A stretch of DNA of 7,194 nucleotides. Origin: Acidobacteriota bacterium (GTDB lineage: Bacteria > Acidobacteriota > Blastocatellia > Pyrinomonadales > Pyrinomonadaceae). The translations under genes and the position numbers were made by a program. The notes beneath the pieces are model-generated. The model searched no databases, was not told the origin of the DNA, and saw only the letters and a program-made list of their open reading frames with translations. Position 1 is the stretch's first letter. Each line of letters begins with the position of its first letter. The DNA is taken from positions 1-7,194 of the forward strand of contig JAFBAJ010000308.1 in NCBI GenBank assembly GCA_019247865.1, written 5' to 3'. Positions 1 to 5,143 of this stretch are shown in pieces.

Positions 1-239
1 ACTTGAAGCTCTAAGCCTAAGGCAGCGATGTCCAGCTTTCCGTCCCGGTTAAAATCCGCCGTGACAAATCGCAAGTAACTGCCCTGATACAGGCGATAGC
101 CGGGGATGCGCCGGAAGTTGCCGGGCGACTGGCACGGCACGCTCGGCGCGGCCGCAACCATCAGGCTCGTCGCACAGACGGCGACCAAGGTGAAGAGGAT
201 GAACAAAGGCTTCTGAAGCGTGTGTTTGAAATGAGGCAT
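1..239 (-). CDS. Secreted FG-GAP/VCBS repeat protein, N-terminal part (runs off window)
   Basis: Reading from the ATG at 239 toward position 1 gives 79 codons plus two bases, and the gene continues beyond the window edge. It starts MPHFKHTLQK, followed by a hydrophobic stretch (about residues 11-31) typical of a Sec signal peptide, with likely cleavage near VAAA|PS. The mature start, PSVPCQSPGNFRRIPGY (residues 32-48), matches residues 32-48 of the 700-aa paralog at 16 of 17 positions. The first FG-GAP calcium-loop-like motif, DFNRDGKLD, lies at 62-70, exactly where the paralog has its own. Start choice rests on AGGGAG (complement of 247-252), 7 nt upstream. By family, this should be an exported beta-propeller protein. 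Ligand and function are not readable from the sequence. It is separated from the relic upstream by about 140 bp and may have its own promoter. Confidence 0.85.
   Translation of the reverse strand, partial: MPHFKHTLQKPLFILFTLVAVCATSLMVAAAPSVPCQSPGNFRRIPGYRLYQGSYLRFVTADFNRDGKLDIAALGLELQ
96..146. repeat. Inter-paralog direct repeat, copy 1 (copy 2 at 2532-2582)
   Basis: These 51 bp differ from 2532-2582 at only four positions by my reading. Both copies encode the same mature N-terminal segment (PSVPCQ-PGNFRRIPGY) of adjacent paralogs. The nucleotide-level similarity points to fairly recent duplication or gene conversion between the two genes, and it gives a substrate for deletion by recombination. 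Confidence 0.8.
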
Positions 240-246
240 GACCAGA

Positions 247-252
247 CTCCCT
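247..252 (-). promoter_or_regulatory. Ribosome binding site of the 1-239 gene
   Basis: The complement reads AGGGAG and ends 7 nt before the ATG at 239. This is the same spacing as for the 700-aa paralog and the relic, and it fixes the start. Confidence 0.6.
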
Positions 253-269
253 GAGATATGCGAGCTGAC

Positions 270-287
270 AGAGGAGGAGGAGGGGGA
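270..287. other. Homopurine/homopyrimidine tract in leader of the 1-239 gene
   Basis: The plus strand is all A/G with a GAG/AGG triplet pattern ending in a G5 run. The transcript strand would therefore carry CCCCCUCCUCCUCCUCU about 30 nt upstream of the start codon. This resembles the anti-Shine-Dalgarno core. It could pair partly (GGGAG with CUCCU, one G-U pair) with the gene's own ribosome binding site, or be a slippage-prone tract. No function is proven. Confidence 0.5.
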
Positions 288-311
288 CGACAGAAAATAC
301 TTTCCGGCGAC

Positions 312-340
312 ACTTTAAATGAGCCGCTCGAAGTCGTCAA
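312..340 (-). promoter_or_regulatory. Candidate sigma70-type promoter for the 1-239 gene
   Basis: On the minus strand TTGACG (complement of 335-340; 5 of 6 to consensus) is followed after 17 bp by TAAAGT (complement of 312-317; 4 of 6). Initiation would fall near 305, giving a leader of about 65 nt before the ATG at 239. Such matches arise by chance, so this is a candidate only. It would make the downstream paralog independently transcribed. Confidence 0.35.
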
Positions 341-356
341 CGAATTAACTACCGCC

Positions 357-378
357 CTCTGCTGCACACACCGCAGAG
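357..378. repeat. Small inverted repeat CTCTGC / GCAGAG after the relic
   Basis: CTCTGC at 357-362 and GCAGAG at 373-378 form a 6-bp stem with a 10-nt loop, starting 3 bp past the relic's stop codon (382-384). No T-run follows on the minus strand, so it is not a good intrinsic terminator. The arms are the same heptamer core (CTCTGC/CGCAGAG) that builds the large palindrome at 4922-5064, so this could be a decayed fragment of that element or a coincidence. Confidence 0.4.
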
Positions 379-381
379 ACC

Positions 382-492
382 TTATTCTATCGGATAGGCA
401 GATGCGGGCGCGGCGAGATTGACCGAAACCACCATCGCCAGCAGGAGCGCGATGACAGCGAACGGATGAATGCTTCGATTTGAGAGAGGCAG
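382..492 (-). pseudogene. Relic of a fourth FG-GAP paralog: signal peptide joined directly to the C-terminal tail
   Basis: On the minus strand a strong ribosome binding site, AAAGGAG (complement of 500-506), stands 7 nt before CTG at 492. From there 36 codons encode a signal peptide (MPLSNRSIHPF if CTG is read as Met, then a hydrophobic core ending AAPASA) followed at once by YPIE and TAA. The 689-aa paralog ends SAYPIE-TAA, and TCTGC-TATCCGATAGAATAA is shared between the two genes with one mismatch in 21 bp. The initiation region also resembles that paralog (CAAAGGA, then GAC-G, then TGCCTC), with CTG where the paralog has ATG. The simplest reading is an internal deletion that removed the whole mature domain by joining TCTGC at the signal-peptide end to TCTGC near the 3' end, plus loss of the ATG. 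Less likely, it is a real short gene releasing a YPIE peptide. Confidence 0.7.
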
Positions 493-499
493 CAGTCTT

Positions 500-506
500 C
501 TCCTTT
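500..506 (-). promoter_or_regulatory. Preserved ribosome binding site in front of the relic
   Basis: The complement is AAAGGAG, 7 nt before the CTG at 492 and 4 nt before a second CTG at 495. The spacing matches the intact paralogs, which argues that the start of the lost gene was at 490-492. Between this site and the stop of the upstream gene (573) I see no gene, only a weak hairpin without a T-run. Confidence 0.5.
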
Positions 507-572
507 GAAGGATATCCACTTCGATAGAAAAGCTGAAGAGAGCTGCCCTCTTGCACTTTATCCTGCGCGCAC

Positions 573-2675
573 TTACTCGATCACATAATCCGTTGAGACG
601 GGCGTGTCGCTGCTCGTCCCGAAGGTAAAATCGGAGGCGAAGCCCCCGCTCGAACTGACCCTGAGCCGCCAGAGGTTCGTGCTCGGACGGCGGATGGCGA
701 TGTCCGTCGTGGCGTCGCCGTCGTAGTCTCCCGGCACTGGCTGATCTTCAGCACTTGGATTGAAGGCGCTCAAGGCCAGCGTCGCGCCGTTGTAGCTGCG
801 GCTCAGCCACCACGTCCCGGTGCTCGAACGGTACACCATCAAGTCCGCACGGCCGTCGCTGTCATAGTCTCCAGGCACGGGCTTGTCCGTGCTGTTGCCC
901 CAAGCCTGTGCGAAGAATGTGCTGTCCGAGCTGCGGAAGATATACCAGACGCCGTTCGACGGACGAAACACAGCGAGGTCTGTCTTGTAGTCGCCGTCGT
1001 AATCCGCCTGCACCGGCTTGTCTCCGCTCGTCCCCCATGCCACCGCGTAGAGCGAGTTGTCGGAGCTTCTCAAAACATACCAGCCGCCGTCCGACGGACG
1101 AAAGACTGCGATGTCGATCTTTCCATCTCCGTCATAATCTGCGGGCACAGGCTTATCTCCGCTCGCGCCCCAGAACTGTCCGCGAAAAGTGCCGTCCGAA
1201 CTGTTGAGGATGTACCACGTGCTGTTGCTCGTGCGAAAGACTGCGAGGTCTGCTCTGTCATCTCCATCGTAATCGCCGGGCACGGGCACATCGCCGAAGC
1301 TCGCGCCGCCCCATTGCTGCGTGCGGACGGAGTTATCAGTGCTGTTCTGGATGACCCATTGCCCCGTGCTCGGACGCCAGACGGCGAGGTCTGTCTTCCA
1401 GTCGCCGTCGAAATCTATCTTATCGCGGACGGGCACAGTGCAATCGCTGAGGAAGGTCGCGAGCGCGCTGACGTTAGAGGGAAACACCGAGAAGACATTG
1501 ATGTTGTAAAAGTTGCGGAAGAAGTCTGTTCTCCCGTCGCCGTTAAAATCTCCGACGGTAAAAGCTTGATACGCAGGCGGGTCTTTGATGTCTTTCCGGG
1601 TAAAGTTCCCGGCTCCGTCGCCGTACAGAATCGTGCTCATGGACGCAAGGTCAGGCTTGCTGTCGCCGTTAAAGTCTCCGACCACGATCTTCTGTGGAGA
1701 GGAGATGCGCAACGCGCCATAATCCGTGCGCGTGAATCCACCCGCGCCGTTATTGAGATAGACCGAAAAGAGAGCCGGATTTTGACTAAAGGCCGCCACG
1801 TCGGCCTTCCCGTCGCCGTTCAGATCGGCGGCGGTGATCGCATCGTAACCGGTGTTGGAATTGCTGATCTGCGTCGGAGCGAGCAGCGTGCCCGTCCCGT
1901 CATTCAAATACACATCCAGATGCAGAGAAGTCCCGCTCGCATTCGTGAGAGCGGCGACCACATCCGGCTTCCCGTCGCCGTTAAAATCTCCGACCGCCAG
2001 ATCATAAGCTCTGCCGTTCGGCACATAGAGCGTCGCCGCGCCGAACATGCCGTTGCCCTCGCTCAGTCCGAGCAGGATGCGCGCGTTGTCCGGCTGATCG
2101 AAAGGAGTTGACCTGACCAGCACATCGTCCCGGCCATTGGAGTCAAAGTCCGCGACCTCTACCTCGCGCGTGCAGAGGTTGACGTTGTAGGTTAGTGCGT
2201 CCTGAAAGGTGCCGTTGCCGTTGCCGAAGAGGATGGAGAAGGTGCTGATGCAGGTGCCGTTGATAGACGGCGGGCCTGCGTTGACGGAGATGAGGTCAAT
2301 CTTTCCGTCGCCGTTAAAGTCCCCGGCTTTGAGGTCCGTCGGAGCGGTGCTCGAATTGGCGATAAAGTAGGTGGTCGGGGCGGAGAAACTGCCCGCGCCG
2401 TCGCCGAAGAACAGATCCACCGCTTTGAATGGCCCCAAGGCACTGCCACGTGCCAGGCCAGCTACATCCACCTTTCCATCTCCGTTGAAATCCTGGGTGA
2501 TAAACTTCTCGTAGCTGATAGACGTGAGCATATAGCCCGGGATGCGCCGGAAATTTCCGGGCGTCTGGCACGGCACGCTCGGCGCAGCCGAGATCGGCAT
2601 CGTCAGCGAACCGGCGATGCCCAACGCGAAGGCCAGCAAGAGAACCAGGCGCAGTGTGTGATGAAAGTGATGCAT
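573..2675 (-). CDS. Secreted FG-GAP/VCBS double-propeller-type protein, 700 aa
   Basis: A signal peptide (residues 1-30, MHHFHHTLRLVLLLAFALG through PISA|AP) is followed by seven FG-GAP motifs of the type DFNGDGKxD at 62, 119, 176, 230, 284, 334 and 376. Then come six repeats of 45-47 aa (421-695; DYDGDxKxDLAVFRPSxGxWY...GDKPV) and a terminal strand, DYVIE. FG-GAP motifs bind calcium in propeller loops of integrin alpha-like proteins. Seven motifs suggest one seven-bladed propeller. Six repeats plus the closing strand suggest a second domain, possibly also a propeller. Cysteines occur only at 36, 142, 168 and 412. No catalytic motif, membrane anchor or sorting tail is seen, so an exported binding or structural role is inferred. 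The start at 2675 is chosen because AGGAG lies 7 nt upstream and the signal peptide begins there. The frame stays open upstream to 2762, but that would overlap the 3' end of the preceding gene and bury the signal peptide. It lies 35 bp behind the 689-aa paralog, probably in one operon. Confidence 0.9.
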   Translation of the reverse strand: MHHFHHTLRLVLLLAFALGIAGSLTMPISAAPSVPCQTPGNFRRIPGYMLTSISYEKFITQDFNGDGKVDVAGLARGSALGPFKAVDLFFGDGAGSFSAPTTYFIANSSTAPTDLKAGDFNGDGKIDLISVNAGPPSINGTCISTFSILFGNGNGTFQDALTYNVNLCTREVEVADFDSNGRDDVLVRSTPFDQPDNARILLGLSEGNGMFGAATLYVPNGRAYDLAVGDFNGDGKPDVVAALTNASGTSLHLDVYLNDGTGTLLAPTQISNSNTGYDAITAADLNGDGKADVAAFSQNPALFSVYLNNGAGGFTRTDYGALRISSPQKIVVGDFNGDSKPDLASMSTILYGDGAGNFTRKDIKDPPAYQAFTVGDFNGDGRTDFFRNFYNINVFSVFPSNVSALATFLSDCTVPVRDKIDFDGDWKTDLAVWRPSTGQWVIQNSTDNSVRTQQWGGASFGDVPVPGDYDGDDRADLAVFRTSNSTWYILNSSDGTFRGQFWGASGDKPVPADYDGDGKIDIAVFRPSDGGWYVLRSSDNSLYAVAWGTSGDKPVQADYDGDYKTDLAVFRPSNGVWYIFRSSDSTFFAQAWGNSTDKPVPGDYDSDGRADLMVYRSSTGTWWLSRSYNGATLALSAFNPSAEDQPVPGDYDGDATTDIAIRRPSTNLWRLRVSSSGGFASDFTFGTSSDTPVSTDYVIE
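591..1415 (-). repeat. Six tandem coding repeats (45-47 aa) of the 700-aa protein
   Basis: Repeat units begin at residues 421, 468, 513, 558, 603 and 650 (lengths 47, 45, 45, 45, 47 and 46), each opening D-F/Y-D-x-D. The unit is an acidic loop, then D-I/L-AVFRPS, a G-x-W-Y turn, N/RSSD, a strand with W-G, and GDKPV. The 135-bp period in the middle three units is visible at DNA level (repeated 'ccgtcgtaatc'-like blocks), so the array is prone to slippage and misassembly. Confidence 0.85.
2532..2582. repeat. Inter-paralog direct repeat, copy 2 (copy 1 at 96-146)
   Basis: This copy encodes residues 32-48 of the 700-aa protein and matches 96-146 with four differences in 51 bp. It marks the closest relationship within the cluster outside the repeat arrays. 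Confidence 0.8.
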
Positions 2676-2682
2676 GTCTATA

Positions 2683-2687
2683 CTCCT
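2683..2687 (-). promoter_or_regulatory. Ribosome binding site deciding the start at 2675
   Basis: The complement reads TAAGGAG across 2683-2689, with the AGGAG core ending 7 nt before the ATG at 2675. No comparable site precedes the upstream in-frame ATG at 2762, which lies inside the preceding gene. Confidence 0.75.
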
Positions 2688-2710
2688 TACTCCATGATCT
2701 GTGGCAATGA

Positions 2711-4780
2711 TTATTCTATCGGATACGCAGACGTGGCCTGCACATCGCCCGGCATTCCCCATTCGATATTGGACCTTACGGAACCGCTGTTGAGAAACTG
2801 CCAGAAGCCGCCGCTGGTGGGGCGCAAAGTCAGATCAGTGATGCCGTCGCCGTCAAAATCCCCTGTGATCGGCTGGTCAACCTGCCCTGTGCCGAAGATA
2901 GCCTGCGCAGCACCGTTAAAGCTCCGCCGCAGCCAGAAGATACCCCCGCTCCCGCTCGACCTGTAAACCAGCAGGTCGGCTTTGCCGTCGCCGTCAAAGT
3001 CTCCGGACATCGGCACGTCCGTGCTGAGTCCCCACAGGAGAGCTACGTAAGAATTATCGGAGCTGCGGTAGATGTACCAGGCTCCGTTCGACGGGCGAAA
3101 GACAGCGATGTCGGCTTTATCGTCGCCGTCATAATCTTCCGGCACGGGCTTGTCGCCGCTCGTGCCCCAGCCCACCGCGTAGAGCGTGTTGTCCGAGCTG
3201 CGCAGAGCGTACCAGCCGCCGTTCGAGGGACGAAAGACAGCGATGTCCGTCTTGCCGTCGCCGTCGTAATCGGCCGCGACCGGCTTGTCGCCGCTCGCGC
3301 CCCAGAACTGCGCCCGGAAAGTGTTGTCCGCGCTGTTGAGGATGTACCAGGTGCTGTCGCTCGTGCGAAAGACCGCGAGGTCTGTCTTGCCGTCGCCGTC
3401 GTAATCGCCGGGCGCAGGCTTATCGCCGAGGCTGCCGAGCCCCCACGTCTGCATGCGCGTGCTGCCGTTCGAGCTGTTGCGAATCAGCCATTGCCCTGTG
3501 CCTGGGCTCCAGACGGCGACGTCCGTCTTGCGGTCGCCGTCGTAGTCGAGCCGGCTCGTGTCGTTGACCAGATTGCAGACGCTCAGATAGAAGGAGAAGC
3601 CGAACGGCGTCGTGAGGAGATTGTCTACGCTATAGTTTGCCAGATCAGCTCTGCCGTCCCCGTTGAGGTCTGCGGTCTGAAAGTAGGACGGGAAACCCGG
3701 CGGGTAGGTGTTCGTCGCGGTGAAGCCGCCCGTCCCGTTGCCCTGTAAGATCAGCCCCGAGCGGGCGATGTCCGGCTTACCGTCGCCGTTAAAGTCTGCG
3801 ATAGCCAGGTTCTCACCATTGACCTCAGGCACTGCGAACGTCGTGGTCGTAAAGCCGCCCATCCCGTTTCCGAGCATGATTCTCATCGTCGTCGAGGTTT
3901 CCATCACCAGATCGGTTTTGCCGTCCAGATTGAGGTCGCCCGCCGCCAGACGGCCGAGAAAGTCCAGGGCGGTGATGAGCGCCGGAGCCGTCAGCCCGCC
4001 GCTCCCGTTATTAAGCATCAGCGAGAGCTTCCGGTCGAGAAAAGTGGACGGATCGGAAGTCCCGATGACCACGTCCGGCTTGTTATCGCCATTAAAGTCG
4101 CCGACCTTCCAAACGCCCGGCGCGCCGCTGCCCGTGCTGAAGTAGGCGAGCGCGAAGCCGCCCGTGCCGTCGCTCGTGCCGACCAGCATCCGCGTGTCCA
4201 TGCCAGCGCCTAAGACGAGGTCGGTCTTGCCGTCGCTATTCATGTCTGCGACCTCTACATCCAGCGTACAGGCCGGCGCGGAGGCGGTCACGGGCGTCGC
4301 AAAGCCGCCGAGGCCATCGCCGAAGAGCGTCGAGACCGTGCTCGTGCAGGTGTTGAAGGGCGCATGAAAGTCGCCTGAGTTATAGACGATGATGTCCAGC
4401 TTGCCGTCTCCGTTGACGTCTCCTATGTGGACATCGCTCGGCGTGGACTGCACGTCTCCGACCGCGTAGCCGACAGAGCTGCCGAATTGTCCCCCGCCCA
4501 GCCCCGGAAAGACATAGGCCGTCTTCGGGTTCAATTGCAGAAGCACCAGGTCCTGCTTGCCGTCGTTGTTAAAATCCCCGAACGCTGCCCTGTGCACCAG
4601 CGCGCGCGTCGTCTGCCCGATGTAGCCCAGAAAGATTCCGTTCACACGCTTAAAATAGGGCGTTGCGCACGGGTCTGTAGCGGCAGAGGCGCGAGGCGCG
4701 GCGAAATAGCTCGAACCGGCAATCGCCGCCAGCAAAACGATGACATAAAACCAACGTGATTTAAGATTCAGGCGAGGCAT
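2711..4780 (-). CDS. Secreted FG-GAP/VCBS double-propeller-type protein, 689 aa
   Basis: The first gene of the cluster has the same plan as the 700-aa protein. A signal peptide (residues 1-33/34, MPRLNLKSRWFYVIVLLAAI to ASA) leads to seven FG-GAP motifs at 69 (DFNNDGKQD), 121, 179, 228, 282, 329 and 371. Six repeats of 44-47 aa follow (412-684; first unit DYDGDRKTDVAVW), then the terminal strand AYPIE. Cysteines occur only at 38, 145, 171 and 402, matching the paralog's four. By family the DxNxDGxxD loops are expected to hold calcium, and the protein should be secreted or periplasmic. Partner and substrate are unknown. Two ATGs are possible (4786 and 4780). AAAGGA abuts the first but is 6 nt from the second, and the cluster relatives also start M-P, so 4780 is preferred. 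Corresponding repeats match better between the two paralogs than within one protein, so the array predates the gene duplication. It is divergent from recQ. Confidence 0.9.
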   Translation of the reverse strand: MPRLNLKSRWFYVIVLLAAIAGSSYFAAPRASAATDPCATPYFKRVNGIFLGYIGQTTRALVHRAAFGDFNNDGKQDLVLLQLNPKTAYVFPGLGGGQFGSSVGYAVGDVQSTPSDVHIGDVNGDGKLDIIVYNSGDFHAPFNTCTSTVSTLFGDGLGGFATPVTASAPACTLDVEVADMNSDGKTDLVLGAGMDTRMLVGTSDGTGGFALAYFSTGSGAPGVWKVGDFNGDNKPDVVIGTSDPSTFLDRKLSLMLNNGSGGLTAPALITALDFLGRLAAGDLNLDGKTDLVMETSTTMRIMLGNGMGGFTTTTFAVPEVNGENLAIADFNGDGKPDIARSGLILQGNGTGGFTATNTYPPGFPSYFQTADLNGDGRADLANYSVDNLLTTPFGFSFYLSVCNLVNDTSRLDYDGDRKTDVAVWSPGTGQWLIRNSSNGSTRMQTWGLGSLGDKPAPGDYDGDGKTDLAVFRTSDSTWYILNSADNTFRAQFWGASGDKPVAADYDGDGKTDIAVFRPSNGGWYALRSSDNTLYAVGWGTSGDKPVPEDYDGDDKADIAVFRPSNGAWYIYRSSDNSYVALLWGLSTDVPMSGDFDGDGKADLLVYRSSGSGGIFWLRRSFNGAAQAIFGTGQVDQPITGDFDGDGITDLTLRPTSGGFWQFLNSGSVRSNIEWGMPGDVQATSAYPIE
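2729..3547 (-). repeat. Six tandem coding repeats (44-47 aa) of the 689-aa protein
   Basis: Units begin at residues 412, 459, 504, 549, 594 and 641, with lengths 47, 45, 45, 45, 47 and 44. The length pattern 47-45-45-45-47 is the same as in the neighbouring paralog. Unit 2 in both has AVFRT rather than AVFRP, and unit 5 in both has VYRSS. This shows unit-by-unit homology between the two genes. Confidence 0.85.
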
Positions 4781-4786
4781 CGTCAT

Positions 4787-4792
4787 TCCTTT
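4787..4792 (-). promoter_or_regulatory. Ribosome binding site deciding the start at 4780
   Basis: The complement reads AAAGGA. It directly touches the ATG at 4784-4786 (zero spacing, unusable) but lies 6 nt before the ATG at 4778-4780, which makes the latter the likely start. Confidence 0.65.
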
Positions 4793-4851
4793 GGAAATAT
4801 AATTAGGAAGAGCTCGAACAAAAGCACAGGCATCAGGGAATCGCTGCTTGA

Positions 4852-4857
4852 ATCATA
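4852..4857 (-). promoter_or_regulatory. Candidate -10 box for the 689-aa gene and its operon
   Basis: The complement reads TATGAT (5 of 6 to TATAAT). Initiation near 4845 would give a leader of about 65 nt. No good -35 hexamer is found 16-18 bp upstream, so this would be a weak or activator-dependent promoter, or a chance match. Confidence 0.3.
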
Positions 4858-4913
4858 CTCTAGCTCAATTTACTACGTTACCGGATGAAGCGTCCCGGCA
4901 GAGTGTCAGTTTG

Positions 4914-4921
4914 CGAAGAAG
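4914..4921. repeat. Left copy of 8-bp direct repeat flanking the palindrome
   Basis: CGAAGAAG recurs exactly at 5065-5072. Each copy sits 4 bp outside the well-matched palindrome ends (4926 and 5060), or directly against the ends if the weaker outer 4 bp are included. This is what a target-site duplication would look like. Confidence 0.5.
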
Positions 4922-5064
4922 GGTGGTGACCTAAATTCAACTCTCTGCGCTTTTTCTGCGTGAACTCTGCGCCTCTGCGGTGAGTGTTTGAGAGCATCAG
5001 CTCAACGCAGAGACGCAGAGCAGTCGCTGAGAAATCGCAGAGAAAAACAATTTAGGACACGACT
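4922..5064. mobile_element. MITE-like imperfect palindrome built of CTCTGCG heptamers
   Basis: The outer ends GTGACCTAAATT (4926-4937) and AATTTAGGACAC (5049-5060) are inverted repeats with one mismatch in 12. Inside, the left arm has CTCTGCG-type heptamers at 4943, 4954 (TTCTGCG), 4965 and 4973. The right arm has CGCAGAG-type heptamers at 5006, 5014, 5025 (CGCTGAG) and 5036. Spacings of 11, 11, 8 are mirrored as 8, 11, 11. The inner arms, 4965-4984 and 5001-5020, pair at 18 of 20 positions around a 16-nt loop. No coding capacity is seen. It separates the divergent promoters of the propeller operon and recQ. Similar 'CGCAGAGGCGCAGAG' dispersed repeats are, from memory, common in environmental genomes. 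Alternatives are a regulator-binding array or a long structured leader. Confidence 0.65.
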
Positions 5065-5072
5065 CGAAGAAG
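5065..5072. repeat. Right copy of 8-bp direct repeat flanking the palindrome
   Basis: CGAAGAAG is identical to 4914-4921, and the next bases differ on both sides. It ends 7 bp before the candidate recQ -35 element. Confidence 0.5.
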
Positions 5073-5079
5073 CGCGGAT

Positions 5080-5109
5080 TTCAAACTTCTGCTTGCCCTG
5101 GGTTACAAT
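5080..5109 (+). promoter_or_regulatory. Candidate recQ promoter
   Basis: TTCAAA (5080-5085; 4 of 6) and TACAAT (5104-5109; 5 of 6) are separated by 18 bp. Initiation near 5116 would give a leader of about 28 nt to the ATG at 5144. The -10 match is good and the position sensible. The promoter lies just right of the inserted palindrome. Confidence 0.45.
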
Positions 5110-5143
5110 AGCTTTGTCCCTTCGCGGTTAAGGCTCACATAGC

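Noticed and set aside
516..551. Possible terminator after the 700-aa gene (AAGAG...CTCTT then CTTTT on the minus strand)
   Set aside because: The stem is only 5 bp with a 7-nt loop, and a short, interrupted T-run comes several bases later. Too weak to call.
161..556. Minus-strand open frame of 131 codons over the intergenic region
   Set aside because: It overlaps the relic in another frame, has low-complexity Ser/Arg/Pro-rich content and no ribosome binding site, and runs into the N-terminus of the truncated paralog.
1314..2111. Plus-strand open frame of 265 codons antisense to the 700-aa gene
   Set aside because: It consists of repeated reverse-complement images of the FG-GAP codons (for example recurring 'LPVAVKISD'). 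It is a shadow of the repeat coding.
2676..2762. In-frame upstream extension of the 700-aa gene starting at the ATG at 2762
   Set aside because: It would overlap the end of the preceding gene by 52 bp, put 29 hydrophilic residues before the signal peptide, and lacks the AGGAG site that precedes 2675.
591..3547. Regular repeats resembling a CRISPR or satellite array
   Set aside because: The period is about 135-141 bp, the repeats are in frame and encode conserved protein units, and there are no unique spacers.
4781..4786. First ATG (4786) as start of the 689-aa gene
   Set aside because: The AAAGGA site touches it with no spacing. The ATG at 4780 has a proper 6-nt spacing and gives the M-P start seen in relatives.
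4922..5064. Large palindrome as a transcription terminator
   Set aside because: It lies between two diverging start sites with no gene ending into it, and has no T-run after the stem in either direction.
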